Positions 19,434 to 28,616 of a stretch of 64,000 nucleotides of DNA are shown here, piece by piece. The notes below the pieces were generated by a model that was not told the DNA's origin, made no database searches, and was given only the letters and a program-made list of their open reading frames with translations. Each line of letters begins with the position of its first letter. Position 1 is the stretch's first letter. Location of the stretch: NCBI GenBank assembly GCA_044222195.1, contig JBGANS010000006.1, forward strand, positions 1 through 64,000. The letters run 5' to 3'. The DNA comes from JAHBXE01 sp044222195 (GTDB taxonomy: Bacteria > Planctomycetota > Phycisphaerae > Phycisphaerales > UBA1924). A program made the translations under genes and the position numbers.

Positions 19434-20078
19434 TCACGGGCAGCCAGAAGCGTACTTGTTGATAAAGCACTGGAAGTCATTGGCAGTCAGGGACGGCGTC
19501 GCTGTGCTCCCGTCGCAGTTGGCGTAGCTCTGCCCGGCCGCGTACGCATTGATGAAGCACTGGAAGTCATTGGCCGTCAGAGCGGGGGCCGCCGTGCTCC
19601 CATCGCAGTTGGCGTAGCACGTCGCCGGCGGGGTCTCGGGTTGATGGGTCACCGCGGCGCTCGTGTTGGCGTTGCACGGGCCCGTCCCCGTCGGCCCCTT
19701 CAATCCGGGGTGATACCCGATCTGCCCCGGCAGGTCCGTCCGCGCCATCAGGATCTCCACCTGGTTGGGCACGCCGTCGCCGTCCGAATCCTGCAGGGCC
19801 ACGTTGGTCAGGGCCGTGCTGATGTTCACACCGGTCCCCAGTGCCGCCACGAGCGCATCCTTGTAGCACGTGCCCGCCGCCGCGGTGTCGCCCACGGCAT
19901 GGCACACGTTGCACGATGAACCCGTCACGGCCAGCATCCGGGCCGGCAGGGTCGACGTCGGGTACTTGGTCGTGAACGCCGTGAGATAGTTCGGGTGTGC
20001 GGTTGACGGGAGTTGGAACGCCAGCACCGTGACAGCGGTCGCCGCGGCGACGCCGACGATTCGACATGAAGCCTTCAT
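19434..20078 (-). CDS. Exported CxxCH protein with calcium repeat and GC-type dockerin
   Basis: 214 residues from ATG 20078, with AAGGAG 6 bases upstream; longer in-frame starts give Arg/Pro-rich sequence. Order: signal peptide (MKASCRIVGVAAATAVTVLA), an HPNYLTAFTTKYP segment, CNVCH (single c-type heme motif, about residue 55), DSDGDGVPNQVE (thrombospondin type 3-like calcium loop, about 100-111) and a tandem dockerin-like tail (CYANCDGST..TANDFQCFINAY, twice). Probably a surface or periplasmic monoheme protein; partner unknown. Confidence 0.82.
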   Translation of the reverse strand: MKASCRIVGVAAATAVTVLAFQLPSTAHPNYLTAFTTKYPTSTLPARMLAVTGSSCNVCHAVGDTAAAGTCYKDALVAALGTGVNISTALTNVALQDSDGDGVPNQVEILMARTDLPGQIGYHPGLKGPTGTGPCNANTSAAVTHQPETPPATCYANCDGSTAAPALTANDFQCFINAYAAGQSYANCDGSTATPSLTANDFQCFINKYASGCP

Positions 20079-20365
20079 GACATCTCCTTGACGGCCCCGG
20101 GTTGACCCAGCACAAGGGGGACTCTCGGGTCCCCTGGCCGGCCTCGCTCCGCGCGGTCCGGGGCCGATGAAGCGCCGACGCCGAGCGAGGCATCCGCGCG
20201 AGCATACGGGTCGCGGTTTGGATCTCAAGACCTCGACCGCGCACGCGGCGTCAGAAACGCGCGTTGAGGGAAATGTGCTTCAGATGTTTCCCGGATGGGT
20301 GGCCCGATGTGGCCAGCAATTCTCACGCCTGAGACGAACACGAATGTGTTTGCCGCTTGATCGAC

Positions 20366-20770
20366 CTACCGCCCCGGCCGGCGGATTCCTCCGACCGCTC
20401 TCGCCAGCGGGTTGTCCGGGAACGGGCTCCGCTCGACCACCTCCACGTGGTCCGCGCGCCGGGCCGCTTCGGGCGCGGCCGTCGTCCGCGCCACGCCACC
20501 GTCGCCGAACTCCGCCTGCATGTGAACACCGACTTTCAGGCCCAGCGTGTGCTCGAGCAGGGCCCGCATCTTCTGGATCGTCGCGGCGTCGGTCGAGCCG
20601 CCGGGGTTCTGCTCCTCGGCCATGCGCTCGACCAGCTCGTTCCATGCGTGCGAAGCAAGGTCGGCCCGTACATCCTCGATGAGGCGGACCACGCGAGGCT
20701 TGAGGATCTGGTCGAGGTATTCCTTGTAGTAGGGCAGGTGTTCCAAAGAGGTGTGCTCGGGCGCGCTCAT
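20366..20770 (-). CDS. Hypothetical soluble protein
   Basis: 134 residues, ATG 20770 with GAAGGAG upstream. Mostly helical and charged (YYKEYLDQILKPRVVRLIED). The C-terminal 30 residues are Arg/Pro-rich and likely disordered. No signal peptide, and no family recognised. The gap 20079-20365 (287 bases) shows no gene. Confidence 0.6.
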   Translation of the reverse strand: MSAPEHTSLEHLPYYKEYLDQILKPRVVRLIEDVRADLASHAWNELVERMAEEQNPGGSTDAATIQKMRALLEHTLGLKVGVHMQAEFGDGGVARTTAAPEAARRADHVEVVERSPFPDNPLARAVGGIRRPGR

Positions 20771-20954
20771 CTGGGGCTCCTTCGGGTGTGCGCGGGTGCT
20801 CCGGGCGCACGCTCCCTACCGATCAAACCTACTCCGAAGCAGCGCACCGGCCACCCGCCGGGGCGGAGAATCTCCGCCACGGCGCAGAACATGCCATCCA
20901 GGGCCGTTTTCAGGTTCCTATCGAGGGGTCAATAACAGGCCAGGGCCGTCGGGG

Positions 20955-21641
<687 letters not shown>

Positions 21642-21948
21642 TGGCGTGTCTCCAACCGCCCATCATGGGCGCTGTAAAAGTCCCGACGACCGTGTCGGGG
21701 AACCCAGAGAGTAGCGCGGGGCCCAAGGGTTCCTCGCGCAGGGTTTGACGCATGGCCCGCGGGATGGTTCTACCTCGCGTCACGCCAACGGGTTATGGGC
21801 TCTTGGGCGTGCCGCAAGTGGTATCTCCGCGCGCACGCCGCGCCGCTTCGTGTCTTGCTCAGACAGAGGAGGGGGGGAGCCCTCGTGGAACACGAGGGGA
21901 GTGCTGAGAGGCCCCGCTCGTCCTCACGGGCGGGCGGGGCATTGAGGG
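21642..21948. other. Gene-free stretch with hairpins
   Basis: About 307 bases between the cyclophilin start and the next minus-strand gene. Inverted repeats are visible: GCGCCCATGATGGGC-type near 21658-21672, CCCTCGTG/CACGAGGG near 21882-21898, and GCCCCGC (21911-21917) / GCGGGGC (21934-21940). The last could end the operon whose final gene stops at 21949, though it has no T-run. No coding signal is seen. Confidence 0.4.
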
Positions 21949-22428
21949 TTACTTCTCTTTCGAAAGCAACATGGCGGCCTTGCCGATCAGGTCGGACCAG
22001 GGCTGGGGGGTAGAAGCGGCGAGGTCGGCCATCGCTTCGGCCAGCAGCGCGGGATTCTGATTGGTGATCGACTTCTTGTGATGAACCTGCGCCGCGGCGA
22101 TGCAGGCGTAGTACGCCGCCATCGACGTCAGGCGCGTGTTCACCGGGTTGCCTGAACCCATGCGCGACTTGTGCAGCTCCTTCGCCGTTGTGAGCTGCTT
22201 GAGGTCGTAACCGCCCTTGACCAGCCGAGCCGCGGCGTCCTTGGCCGAGCCCTCGCCGAGCTCGCTCATGCACGATTCCCACCATTGCCAGCCGTCGGTG
22301 GTGCGCAGGCGGTCGATGAGGTCATCAACGCCGCGGCGTGGACCGGTGACGCCGAGCCGCAGCATCCGCGTGGCGAGGTCGGGTGAAATATCCGGCTTGG
22401 CCTTGGGGTCTTTCTTGTCCTGGCTCAT
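21949..22428 (-). CDS. Hypothetical protein downstream of sigma factor
   Basis: 159 residues. Its ATG overlaps the stop of the sigma-factor gene (ATGA), so the two are translationally coupled. Features: an N-terminal acidic and basic stretch, WQWWESCMSELGEGSAKDAAARLV, and Ala-rich helices (TSMAAYYACIAAAQVHHKK). No signal peptide or membrane segment. No known family is recognised; linkage suggests it works with, or senses for, the sigma factor. Confidence 0.65.
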   Translation of the reverse strand: MSQDKKDPKAKPDISPDLATRMLRLGVTGPRRGVDDLIDRLRTTDGWQWWESCMSELGEGSAKDAAARLVKGGYDLKQLTTAKELHKSRMGSGNPVNTRLTSMAAYYACIAAAQVHHKKSITNQNPALLAEAMADLAASTPQPWSDLIGKAAMLLSKEK

Positions 22429-23099
22429 GGCGATGTCCCTTCGAGAATCCCGAGAATCACCTGGTCGATCTCGCCGTCGGGCCCGTCGATGCTGAGCATG
22501 CGGCGGAGCTCGGCCTGGAACTTGTTCCGCACAGTGCGGGCCATGACCATGGCGCGGGCCGCGTCCACGTTCAGGTCTCGGCCGACGTCGGCGTAGGGCC
22601 GATCGAGGTAGAAGTGCTCGTAGAACGACGTCCAGTGCGGCTGGAGACCCTGGAGTTCGCAGTCTCGCTGCACATTGCGGAGCGCGCTGCGGACCATGGA
22701 CACGACGAACGCACGCTCGACTTCAACGCCGGGGTCTTCGCGGGACGAGGACGGCTCGGACTCGACCGCCTGTCCGGGCGGATGGCCGCGGTGGTTCTGA
22801 CGCCGCAGCTCCTTGAGATAGAAGTTGAAGGCGTTGAGGAGCCACCGCCTGAGTGCAAAGCCGCTGGATTGCCACTGGGCGAAGAACTCCGGTCGGGCGA
22901 GCCGATCGGCGAAGAAACCCTGTATGACTTCATCGGGCTCGCCTAGGGAGTGATCCCGAGTGCCGAGGTAGTACACGCGCAGGGGCCAGGCGTAGACCTC
23001 CATGACGTGCCGATCGACGTCGCGGCGGCCGCCACCGCCCTGCAGGAGGCGGTCACGGATCCATGTCGAAAGGGTTTGGGGAAAGACGTCGGCGGGCAT
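22425..23099 (-). CDS. ECF-like RNA polymerase sigma factor
   Basis: 224 residues. Region 2-like sequence lies around 33-85 (VYAWPLRVYYLGTRDHSLGEPDEVIQGFFADRL), and a region-4-like helix-turn-helix lies near 165-205 (YADVGRDLNVDAARAMVMARTVRNKFQ). The arrangement matches the divergent ECF sigma factors abundant in planctomycetes. It begins 3 bases after the transglutaminase-like gene stops. No anti-sigma membrane protein adjoins, so the flanking genes may provide the signal. Confidence 0.72.
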   Translation of the reverse strand: MPADVFPQTLSTWIRDRLLQGGGGRRDVDRHVMEVYAWPLRVYYLGTRDHSLGEPDEVIQGFFADRLARPEFFAQWQSSGFALRRWLLNAFNFYLKELRRQNHRGHPPGQAVESEPSSSREDPGVEVERAFVVSMVRSALRNVQRDCELQGLQPHWTSFYEHFYLDRPYADVGRDLNVDAARAMVMARTVRNKFQAELRRMLSIDGPDGEIDQVILGILEGTSP

Positions 23100-23102
23100 G
23101 GC

Positions 23103-24914
23103 TCACTTCTTGGGCACACCCAGCTTACCGCGGACTTCTTCGGCCTTCGCGGATTGGCCCCCGGAATCCAGGTAGACGGAGTACATCAGGCCGATTCGGA
23201 ACCAGTTGCTCTGGCTCTGAAACTCCGGTGCTGCTCCCTTGGGGGCGGAGAGGCGGGGCCACAGTGCCGCGTACATGGGGAGGATGTCCTTTTCCTTACC
23301 GGCCTTGGTCAGGAGTTTCTCGCACCGCTTGACCGCATCGACGGTGAACGGCCCGGCATCGGCGAATCGCTTGATGACGTCCTGGTAGCAGTCCCACGCC
23401 TTGGCCGGGTCGCCGGCCTTGTCCCACATCGCGCCTTGCGCGAACCGGATTTCCGCGGCGAGGTCGGGGCGCGACGTGTATCCCTTGAAGAGCGAGTTCC
23501 ACAGGGAGTCCTGCTCGGCGGGGTCGTCAACGGTTTCGATCATGGGGCGGAACACATCCAGGCTGAAGTCCGGGTACTTGCCGGAGCAGAGCCGGTCGAG
23601 CACATCCGCCCAGCGCTTTTTGTCTTTGTACAAGAGCTCGCCGGCCTTCGCGGCGTCGGTCAGCACGGCCCAACCCGGCGCGTACGCGGGGCAGGCGCGG
23701 AGTCCTGCTTCGAGCAACGCGAGCCGATCCTCGATGCCGGTGTCGCGTACCGCTTTGCGTTCACCCTTTCCCCGCGCGTCCTGGGCCGGGAACGCGGCAT
23801 TGCTCTTGGCGAGATCTCGGAGGCGGATCGCCGCGTCGGTCATGGCGATCGCGTTCCGGCGCGAGACGGCATGAGTGGAGGACGCATCGGAAGCAAGGGC
23901 CAGGTAGCTGTCGGGGATTCGCTTGCGGGTCTGCGGGTCGAGCGTTTCGCCGCGGACGCCCTGGTAGCCCGGGTAGTGGCCGCTGTTGAAGTTCCACGCG
24001 GCCTTGCCGCCCTTGATCTCGAGGTACCCGACCCAGGCGTGGGCCATCTCGGCGTTGCGGCCGGAGACATACGCCGTTGGAATGCCGATCGACTTTCCGA
24101 CGTGTGATGCGAAGTACGCCTGGTCGGCGCACACACCGCCGTAGGTCAGCACGTTGCGGAAGCTGAATCCGGCCTCGGTGACTTTTTTGGGTACACCCTT
24201 GCGGAAGGCCTCGTAGTCGTACTTGACGTCGAAGTATCGCTTGCCGACATCGAGGTCTCCCGCGTACTTGTGCCCGGACCACCGGATGTCGTCGATGGCG
24301 GCGGCGGCATCCACGACGCAGATCAGGAGTTCGGGCGGCATCGAGGCGATGGGCATCGCCATCGACTTGCGTTCGGATCGGAAGTAGTCGAACAACTCGA
24401 CCGGGTCGGGAGCGTCAACTTTGTTTTCGTTGATCCGCTGGCTGAAGGGCTTGTCGTGAACGACGCACAGGGCCGAGGCGAGGGAAGCGAGTTCGTCGAG
24501 ATCATCGTGCGCGGCGCGGAGGCGATCGAGCAGCGCGTACACACCCTTGACGTCGTCTTCGGGCTTGACGAGAAAGACGAGGGTTTGCGCGAGCTGGTCG
24601 TGGGCGCGAAGGTACGCGAAGAGCTCGGCTCGCTTTCCCGGAGCGGTCCGTTCAACCTGCGTCGCGAGTCTGAGGCCGAACGCCGCGGCACGGAACGACT
24701 CGACATCCGACGTCGGCGAGTAGGCGAGTGCATCGTCAAAGACGGCCTGCAGTTCCCTGGCGACACGGGGGACGTCGGTCTCGACTTTGACGGAGTCGAG
24801 GACTTCTCGAACCCTGGGAGCAACGGTTACCTTCGCGACTGGCCTGGTGACCGGCTGACCTGGCGCACGCGTGCAGGATGCAGCCAGCACGAGAATGAAG
24901 GGCAGCACTCGCAT
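23103..24914 (-). CDS. Exported transglutaminase-like protein
   Basis: 603 residues from ATG 24914, where the protein starts with a signal sequence ending LVLAASC (weak lipobox). About residues 30-220 are helical. The transglutaminase-like core follows: TYGGVCADQAYFASHVGKSIG (Cys) and GRNAEMAHAWVGYLEIKGGK (His). The C-terminal 250 residues are helical repeats of TPR type (AEIRFAQGAMWDKAGDPAKAWDCYQDVI). It may be a peptidase, amidase or cross-linking enzyme outside the cytoplasm. First gene of a three-gene operon with a sigma factor. Confidence 0.75.
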   Translation of the reverse strand: MRVLPFILVLAASCTRAPGQPVTRPVAKVTVAPRVREVLDSVKVETDVPRVARELQAVFDDALAYSPTSDVESFRAAAFGLRLATQVERTAPGKRAELFAYLRAHDQLAQTLVFLVKPEDDVKGVYALLDRLRAAHDDLDELASLASALCVVHDKPFSQRINENKVDAPDPVELFDYFRSERKSMAMPIASMPPELLICVVDAAAAIDDIRWSGHKYAGDLDVGKRYFDVKYDYEAFRKGVPKKVTEAGFSFRNVLTYGGVCADQAYFASHVGKSIGIPTAYVSGRNAEMAHAWVGYLEIKGGKAAWNFNSGHYPGYQGVRGETLDPQTRKRIPDSYLALASDASSTHAVSRRNAIAMTDAAIRLRDLAKSNAAFPAQDARGKGERKAVRDTGIEDRLALLEAGLRACPAYAPGWAVLTDAAKAGELLYKDKKRWADVLDRLCSGKYPDFSLDVFRPMIETVDDPAEQDSLWNSLFKGYTSRPDLAAEIRFAQGAMWDKAGDPAKAWDCYQDVIKRFADAGPFTVDAVKRCEKLLTKAGKEKDILPMYAALWPRLSAPKGAAPEFQSQSNWFRIGLMYSVYLDSGGQSAKAEEVRGKLGVPKK

Positions 24915-24975
24915 GACCTTCTTTATACGCGAAAGTCCTGAGTCCGCACCCCCAAAGCGGTCGAGATCGGCTGAT

Positions 24976-25003
24976 TTGACCGTCCGGGCTCCCGGTGTAT
25001 TAT
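24976..25003 (+). promoter_or_regulatory. Promoter of tRNA-Thr/tuf unit
   Basis: TTGACC (24976-24981), a 16-base spacer and TATTAT (24998-25003) match sigma-70 elements well. The tRNA begins about 50 bases further on. Confidence 0.7.
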
Positions 25004-25052
25004 CCTCGCTCGCCTGGTGGGCGACCAAGAGCCTTACCCGGCGGGCATCAGC

Positions 25053-25124
<72 letters not shown>

Positions 25125-25232
25125 TTGCGGCCCGTCCGGGGCCGGTATCGTCGGGTGGGGCCGGGTGGGTTTCGAGTTGGCGGGGTGGGGATGGCAGGTT
25201 GGGATAGCGAGTCGGTATTCGGTCTACACTTG

Positions 25233-25262
25233 CTCCCCTCCGACCCTGTGGGTGGAGGGGAG
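25233..25262 (+). promoter_or_regulatory. Leader hairpin upstream of tuf
   Basis: A perfect 9-bp stem (CTCCCCTCC / GGAGGGGAG) with a 12-base loop ends 44 bases before the tuf start. It has no T-run, so an mRNA leader structure or tRNA processing signal fits better than a terminator. Confidence 0.4.
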
Positions 25263-25306
25263 ACGAACGGGACCTCGGTGGTCCTCAGAAGATTGGGAGC
25301 TCCGCG

Positions 25307-26509
<1,203 letters not shown>

Positions 26510-26595
26510 GACGGATGTGACTCTGGGCGGCCTGCCGAGGGTGGGCCGCGACATACGCCGCGGCCTGTTTTCGCGGCATAAAGGGCTAGAATGTA

Positions 26596-26629
26596 CGGCC
26601 CGTCAGCGACCTGCTGACGGGCCGCTTTT
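26596..26629 (+). terminator. Terminator after tuf
   Basis: Stem GGCCCGTCAGC (26597-26607) / GCTGACGGGCC (26613-26623), 5-base loop, followed by GCTTTTC. Confidence 0.8.
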
Positions 26630-26711
26630 CTGAGGTGAAGAGTCCGAGGTGGACAGGTGGGAACCCCGGGATGGGCCGGGGCCAACGAGGCATCGAAAAG
26701 AGGTTCTGATC

Positions 26712-26894
26712 ATGGCCAAGAAGAAAGCAGCCGCCCGCGAGTTCCTGTGGTTGCAGTGCTCGGAGACGGGCGACCTGAACTACCGCACGGAGGTGAACAC
26801 CAAGGGCGGCATGCCCGAGGGGCTCAAGGCCGGGCTCAAGAAGTATTCGCCGCGGGTGCGGAAGCACACGTTGCATAAGGTGAAGAAGAAGTGA
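26712..26894 (+). CDS. rpmG: 50S ribosomal protein L33
   Basis: 60 residues from ATG 26712, with AGAGG upstream. LWLQCSETGDLNYRTEVNT and the C-terminal LKKYSPRVRKHTLHKVKKK fit L33. It keeps a single cysteine, so it lacks the four-cysteine zinc site of the C+ form. Position between tuf and secE matches the conserved order. Confidence 0.9.
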   Translation: MAKKKAAAREFLWLQCSETGDLNYRTEVNTKGGMPEGLKAGLKKYSPRVRKHTLHKVKKK

Positions 26895-26914
26895 CGCAGG
26901 GACGGAGTGACGCA

Positions 26915-26948
26915 GTGACGAAGTGCAGGAAGAAGCTCACTTCGTCAC
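26915..26948 (+). other. Hairpin between rpmG and tRNA-Trp
   Basis: An 11-bp perfect stem (GTGACGAAGTG 26915-26925 / CACTTCGTCAC 26938-26948) inside a longer imperfect palindrome. No strong T-run follows; it may be a weak terminator or a processing site ahead of the tRNA. Confidence 0.45.
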
Positions 26949-26982
26949 ACAGTCACTGTTTCGCTGCGGCACTGTTGGTCGG

Positions 26983-27055
26983 ACGCCGGTAGCTCAATTG
27001 GTAGAGCAGCGGATTCCAAATCCGCAGGTTGCGGGTTCAAGTCCCTCCCGGCGTG
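26983..27055 (+). tRNA. tRNA-Trp (anticodon CCA)
   Basis: Acceptor ACGCCGG / CCGGCGT pairs perfectly, D-arm GCTC...GAGC, anticodon stem GCGGA / TCCGC around TTCCAAA (anticodon CCA), and T-loop TTCAAGT. It directly precedes secE, as in many bacteria. Confidence 0.95.
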
Positions 27056-27075
27056 CTTCAAAAGGATGATGGTCC

Positions 27076-27789
27076 ATGGGACTCGGGATTTACAAACACG
27101 GCCAGGGGTACTGGGTTCGCGTGCTGACTGCGGTCTTTGCGCTGGTGTTCATCGCGGTCGGCTGCGCGTGGCTGGGCAAGTCGCTGGGGGCGGTCAACCT
27201 GCCCAAGCCGACGTGGTCGATGACGATCACACCGGCGGCGGGGGCGCCGGAGCTGGCGCCGGGGCAGGCGGTCGCGCTTCTGGGCGATCCGGCCGAGCCG
27301 GGTGCGGCGGCGCCGGCGGTCGGGAACGCCGAGGTCGTGTCGGTGGCGAAGTCGCCTTCGGGCACGGGCAAGATGCTGGTGATCAAGAAGATGACCTTCA
27401 ACCGCGGGGCGGACGTGACCCAGGTCAAGTCGGTCGGGACCGCGGCGAGCGCAACAGCGCCGGGCACGGCGGTGGGCGTGATCGTGGGTCGGCCCATCGG
27501 CAAGCCGATCTTTGAACCGCTGTACCTGCAGGCGGGCGGGGTCGCGGTGCTGGTGATCCTTGGAGCGGTCGGGCTGTATTGGTTCGTCGGGGCTCGCCCC
27601 ACGTCGGTCGACTTCCTGATCGCGACCGACGGCGAGATGAAGAAGGTGAACTGGTCGACACGAAAGGACGTCATCGGATCGACGAAAGTCGTGATCCTGT
27701 GGTGCGTGCTGCTGGTGGCCGGGCTGTTCGTTGTCGACCTGGCGTTCTCGACGTTCTTCCGGATGATCGGCGTGCTTCAGACCAAGTAA
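27076..27789 (+). CDS. secE: Preprotein translocase subunit SecE, extended
   Basis: 237 residues, ATG 27076 with AAGGATG upstream. The last 65 residues are the SecE core: amphipathic EMKKVNWSTRKDVIGSTKVV followed by one membrane segment (VILWCVLLVAGLFVVDLAF). Ahead of it are about 170 extra residues with two membrane segments (about 15-37 and 155-175) around an exported beta-rich Ala/Pro/Gly loop. SecE usually has 60-130 residues, so this is an elongated form. It stabilises SecY in the plasma membrane. Confidence 0.9.
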   Translation: MGLGIYKHGQGYWVRVLTAVFALVFIAVGCAWLGKSLGAVNLPKPTWSMTITPAAGAPELAPGQAVALLGDPAEPGAAAPAVGNAEVVSVAKSPSGTGKMLVIKKMTFNRGADVTQVKSVGTAASATAPGTAVGVIVGRPIGKPIFEPLYLQAGGVAVLVILGAVGLYWFVGARPTSVDFLIATDGEMKKVNWSTRKDVIGSTKVVILWCVLLVAGLFVVDLAFSTFFRMIGVLQTK

Positions 27790-27791
27790 TC

Positions 27792-28499
27792 ATGAACGAT
27801 ACTAACACAAACGTGGGGACTCCTCCGATGGCCGACGAGACGACACACACGGGCGGCGCGCCGCAGGAGCCGGCACCGGAGCCGAAGAAAGAGATCAAGG
27901 AAAAGGGCGACGTCCTGGGGCCGGATGAACCCATTCGCCAGGCGGGGATGAACTGGTTCGTGCTTCGGGTTGCGTCGAACAAGGAGGGTTCGGTCCGCGA
28001 GACGCTCCTCCGCAAGGTCAAGATCGAGAACATGGTCCATCTCGTCGGCCGCATCCTGGTGCCGACCGAGAAGACCAAGACCATCAAGGCCGGCAAGCAG
28101 AAGATCACCGAGACCAAGCTCTACCCCGGCTATGTGTTCGTCGAGATGCAGCTCGAACCCGACGGCCGTATCCCGCAGGATGTGTTCTTCCTCATCAAGG
28201 AGACCACAGGCGTGGGCGACTTTGTGGGCACCGCCGGCCGTCCTACCGCGATGAAAGAGCACGAAATCGAGAAGATGCTCAAGGACTCGCGCAAGCCCGA
28301 GGACCAGCCCTCGGTGAAGATGGTGTTTGAGAAGGGCGAGAACGTGATGATCAAGGAAGGGCCCTTCCAGGGGTACGAGGGCACGGTGGACGAGCTTCTG
28401 CCCGAGAAGGGGTTGGTCCGCGTGCTCGTGACGATCTTCGGCCGGCAGGCGCCGATCGAACTGGAAGAATGGCAGATCGGGAAGTCCGAAGAGGCTTGA
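27792..28499 (+). CDS. nusG: Transcription antitermination/elongation factor NusG
   Basis: 235 residues from ATG 27792, two bases after the secE stop. A 55-residue acidic, disordered N-terminus precedes the NGN domain (NWFVLRVASNKEGSVRETL ... KLYPGYVFVEM) and the KOW domain (GENVMIKEGPFQGYEGTVDEL). It binds RNA polymerase and promotes elongation and coupling. The ribosomal genes rplK-rplA that usually follow are absent; a strong terminator follows instead. Confidence 0.95.
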   Translation: MNDTNTNVGTPPMADETTHTGGAPQEPAPEPKKEIKEKGDVLGPDEPIRQAGMNWFVLRVASNKEGSVRETLLRKVKIENMVHLVGRILVPTEKTKTIKAGKQKITETKLYPGYVFVEMQLEPDGRIPQDVFFLIKETTGVGDFVGTAGRPTAMKEHEIEKMLKDSRKPEDQPSVKMVFEKGENVMIKEGPFQGYEGTVDELLPEKGLVRVLVTIFGRQAPIELEEWQIGKSEEA

Positions 28500-28526
28500 A
28501 TCGTTCATCCAGGGTGATTCCTCAGG

Positions 28527-28560
28527 CAACGCCCTGGACCGCCGGGGCGTTGTTGTTTTT
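28527..28560 (+). terminator. Terminator after nusG
   Basis: Stem CAACGCCC (28527-28534) / GGGCGTTG (28545-28552), followed by TTGTTTTT (the T-rich run to 28560). Confidence 0.88.
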
Positions 28561-28616
28561 GAGGACGAAGAATCGCTGTCTGGGTGCCTGGCGAACACGT
28601 TGAAGGAGGGTCACGG

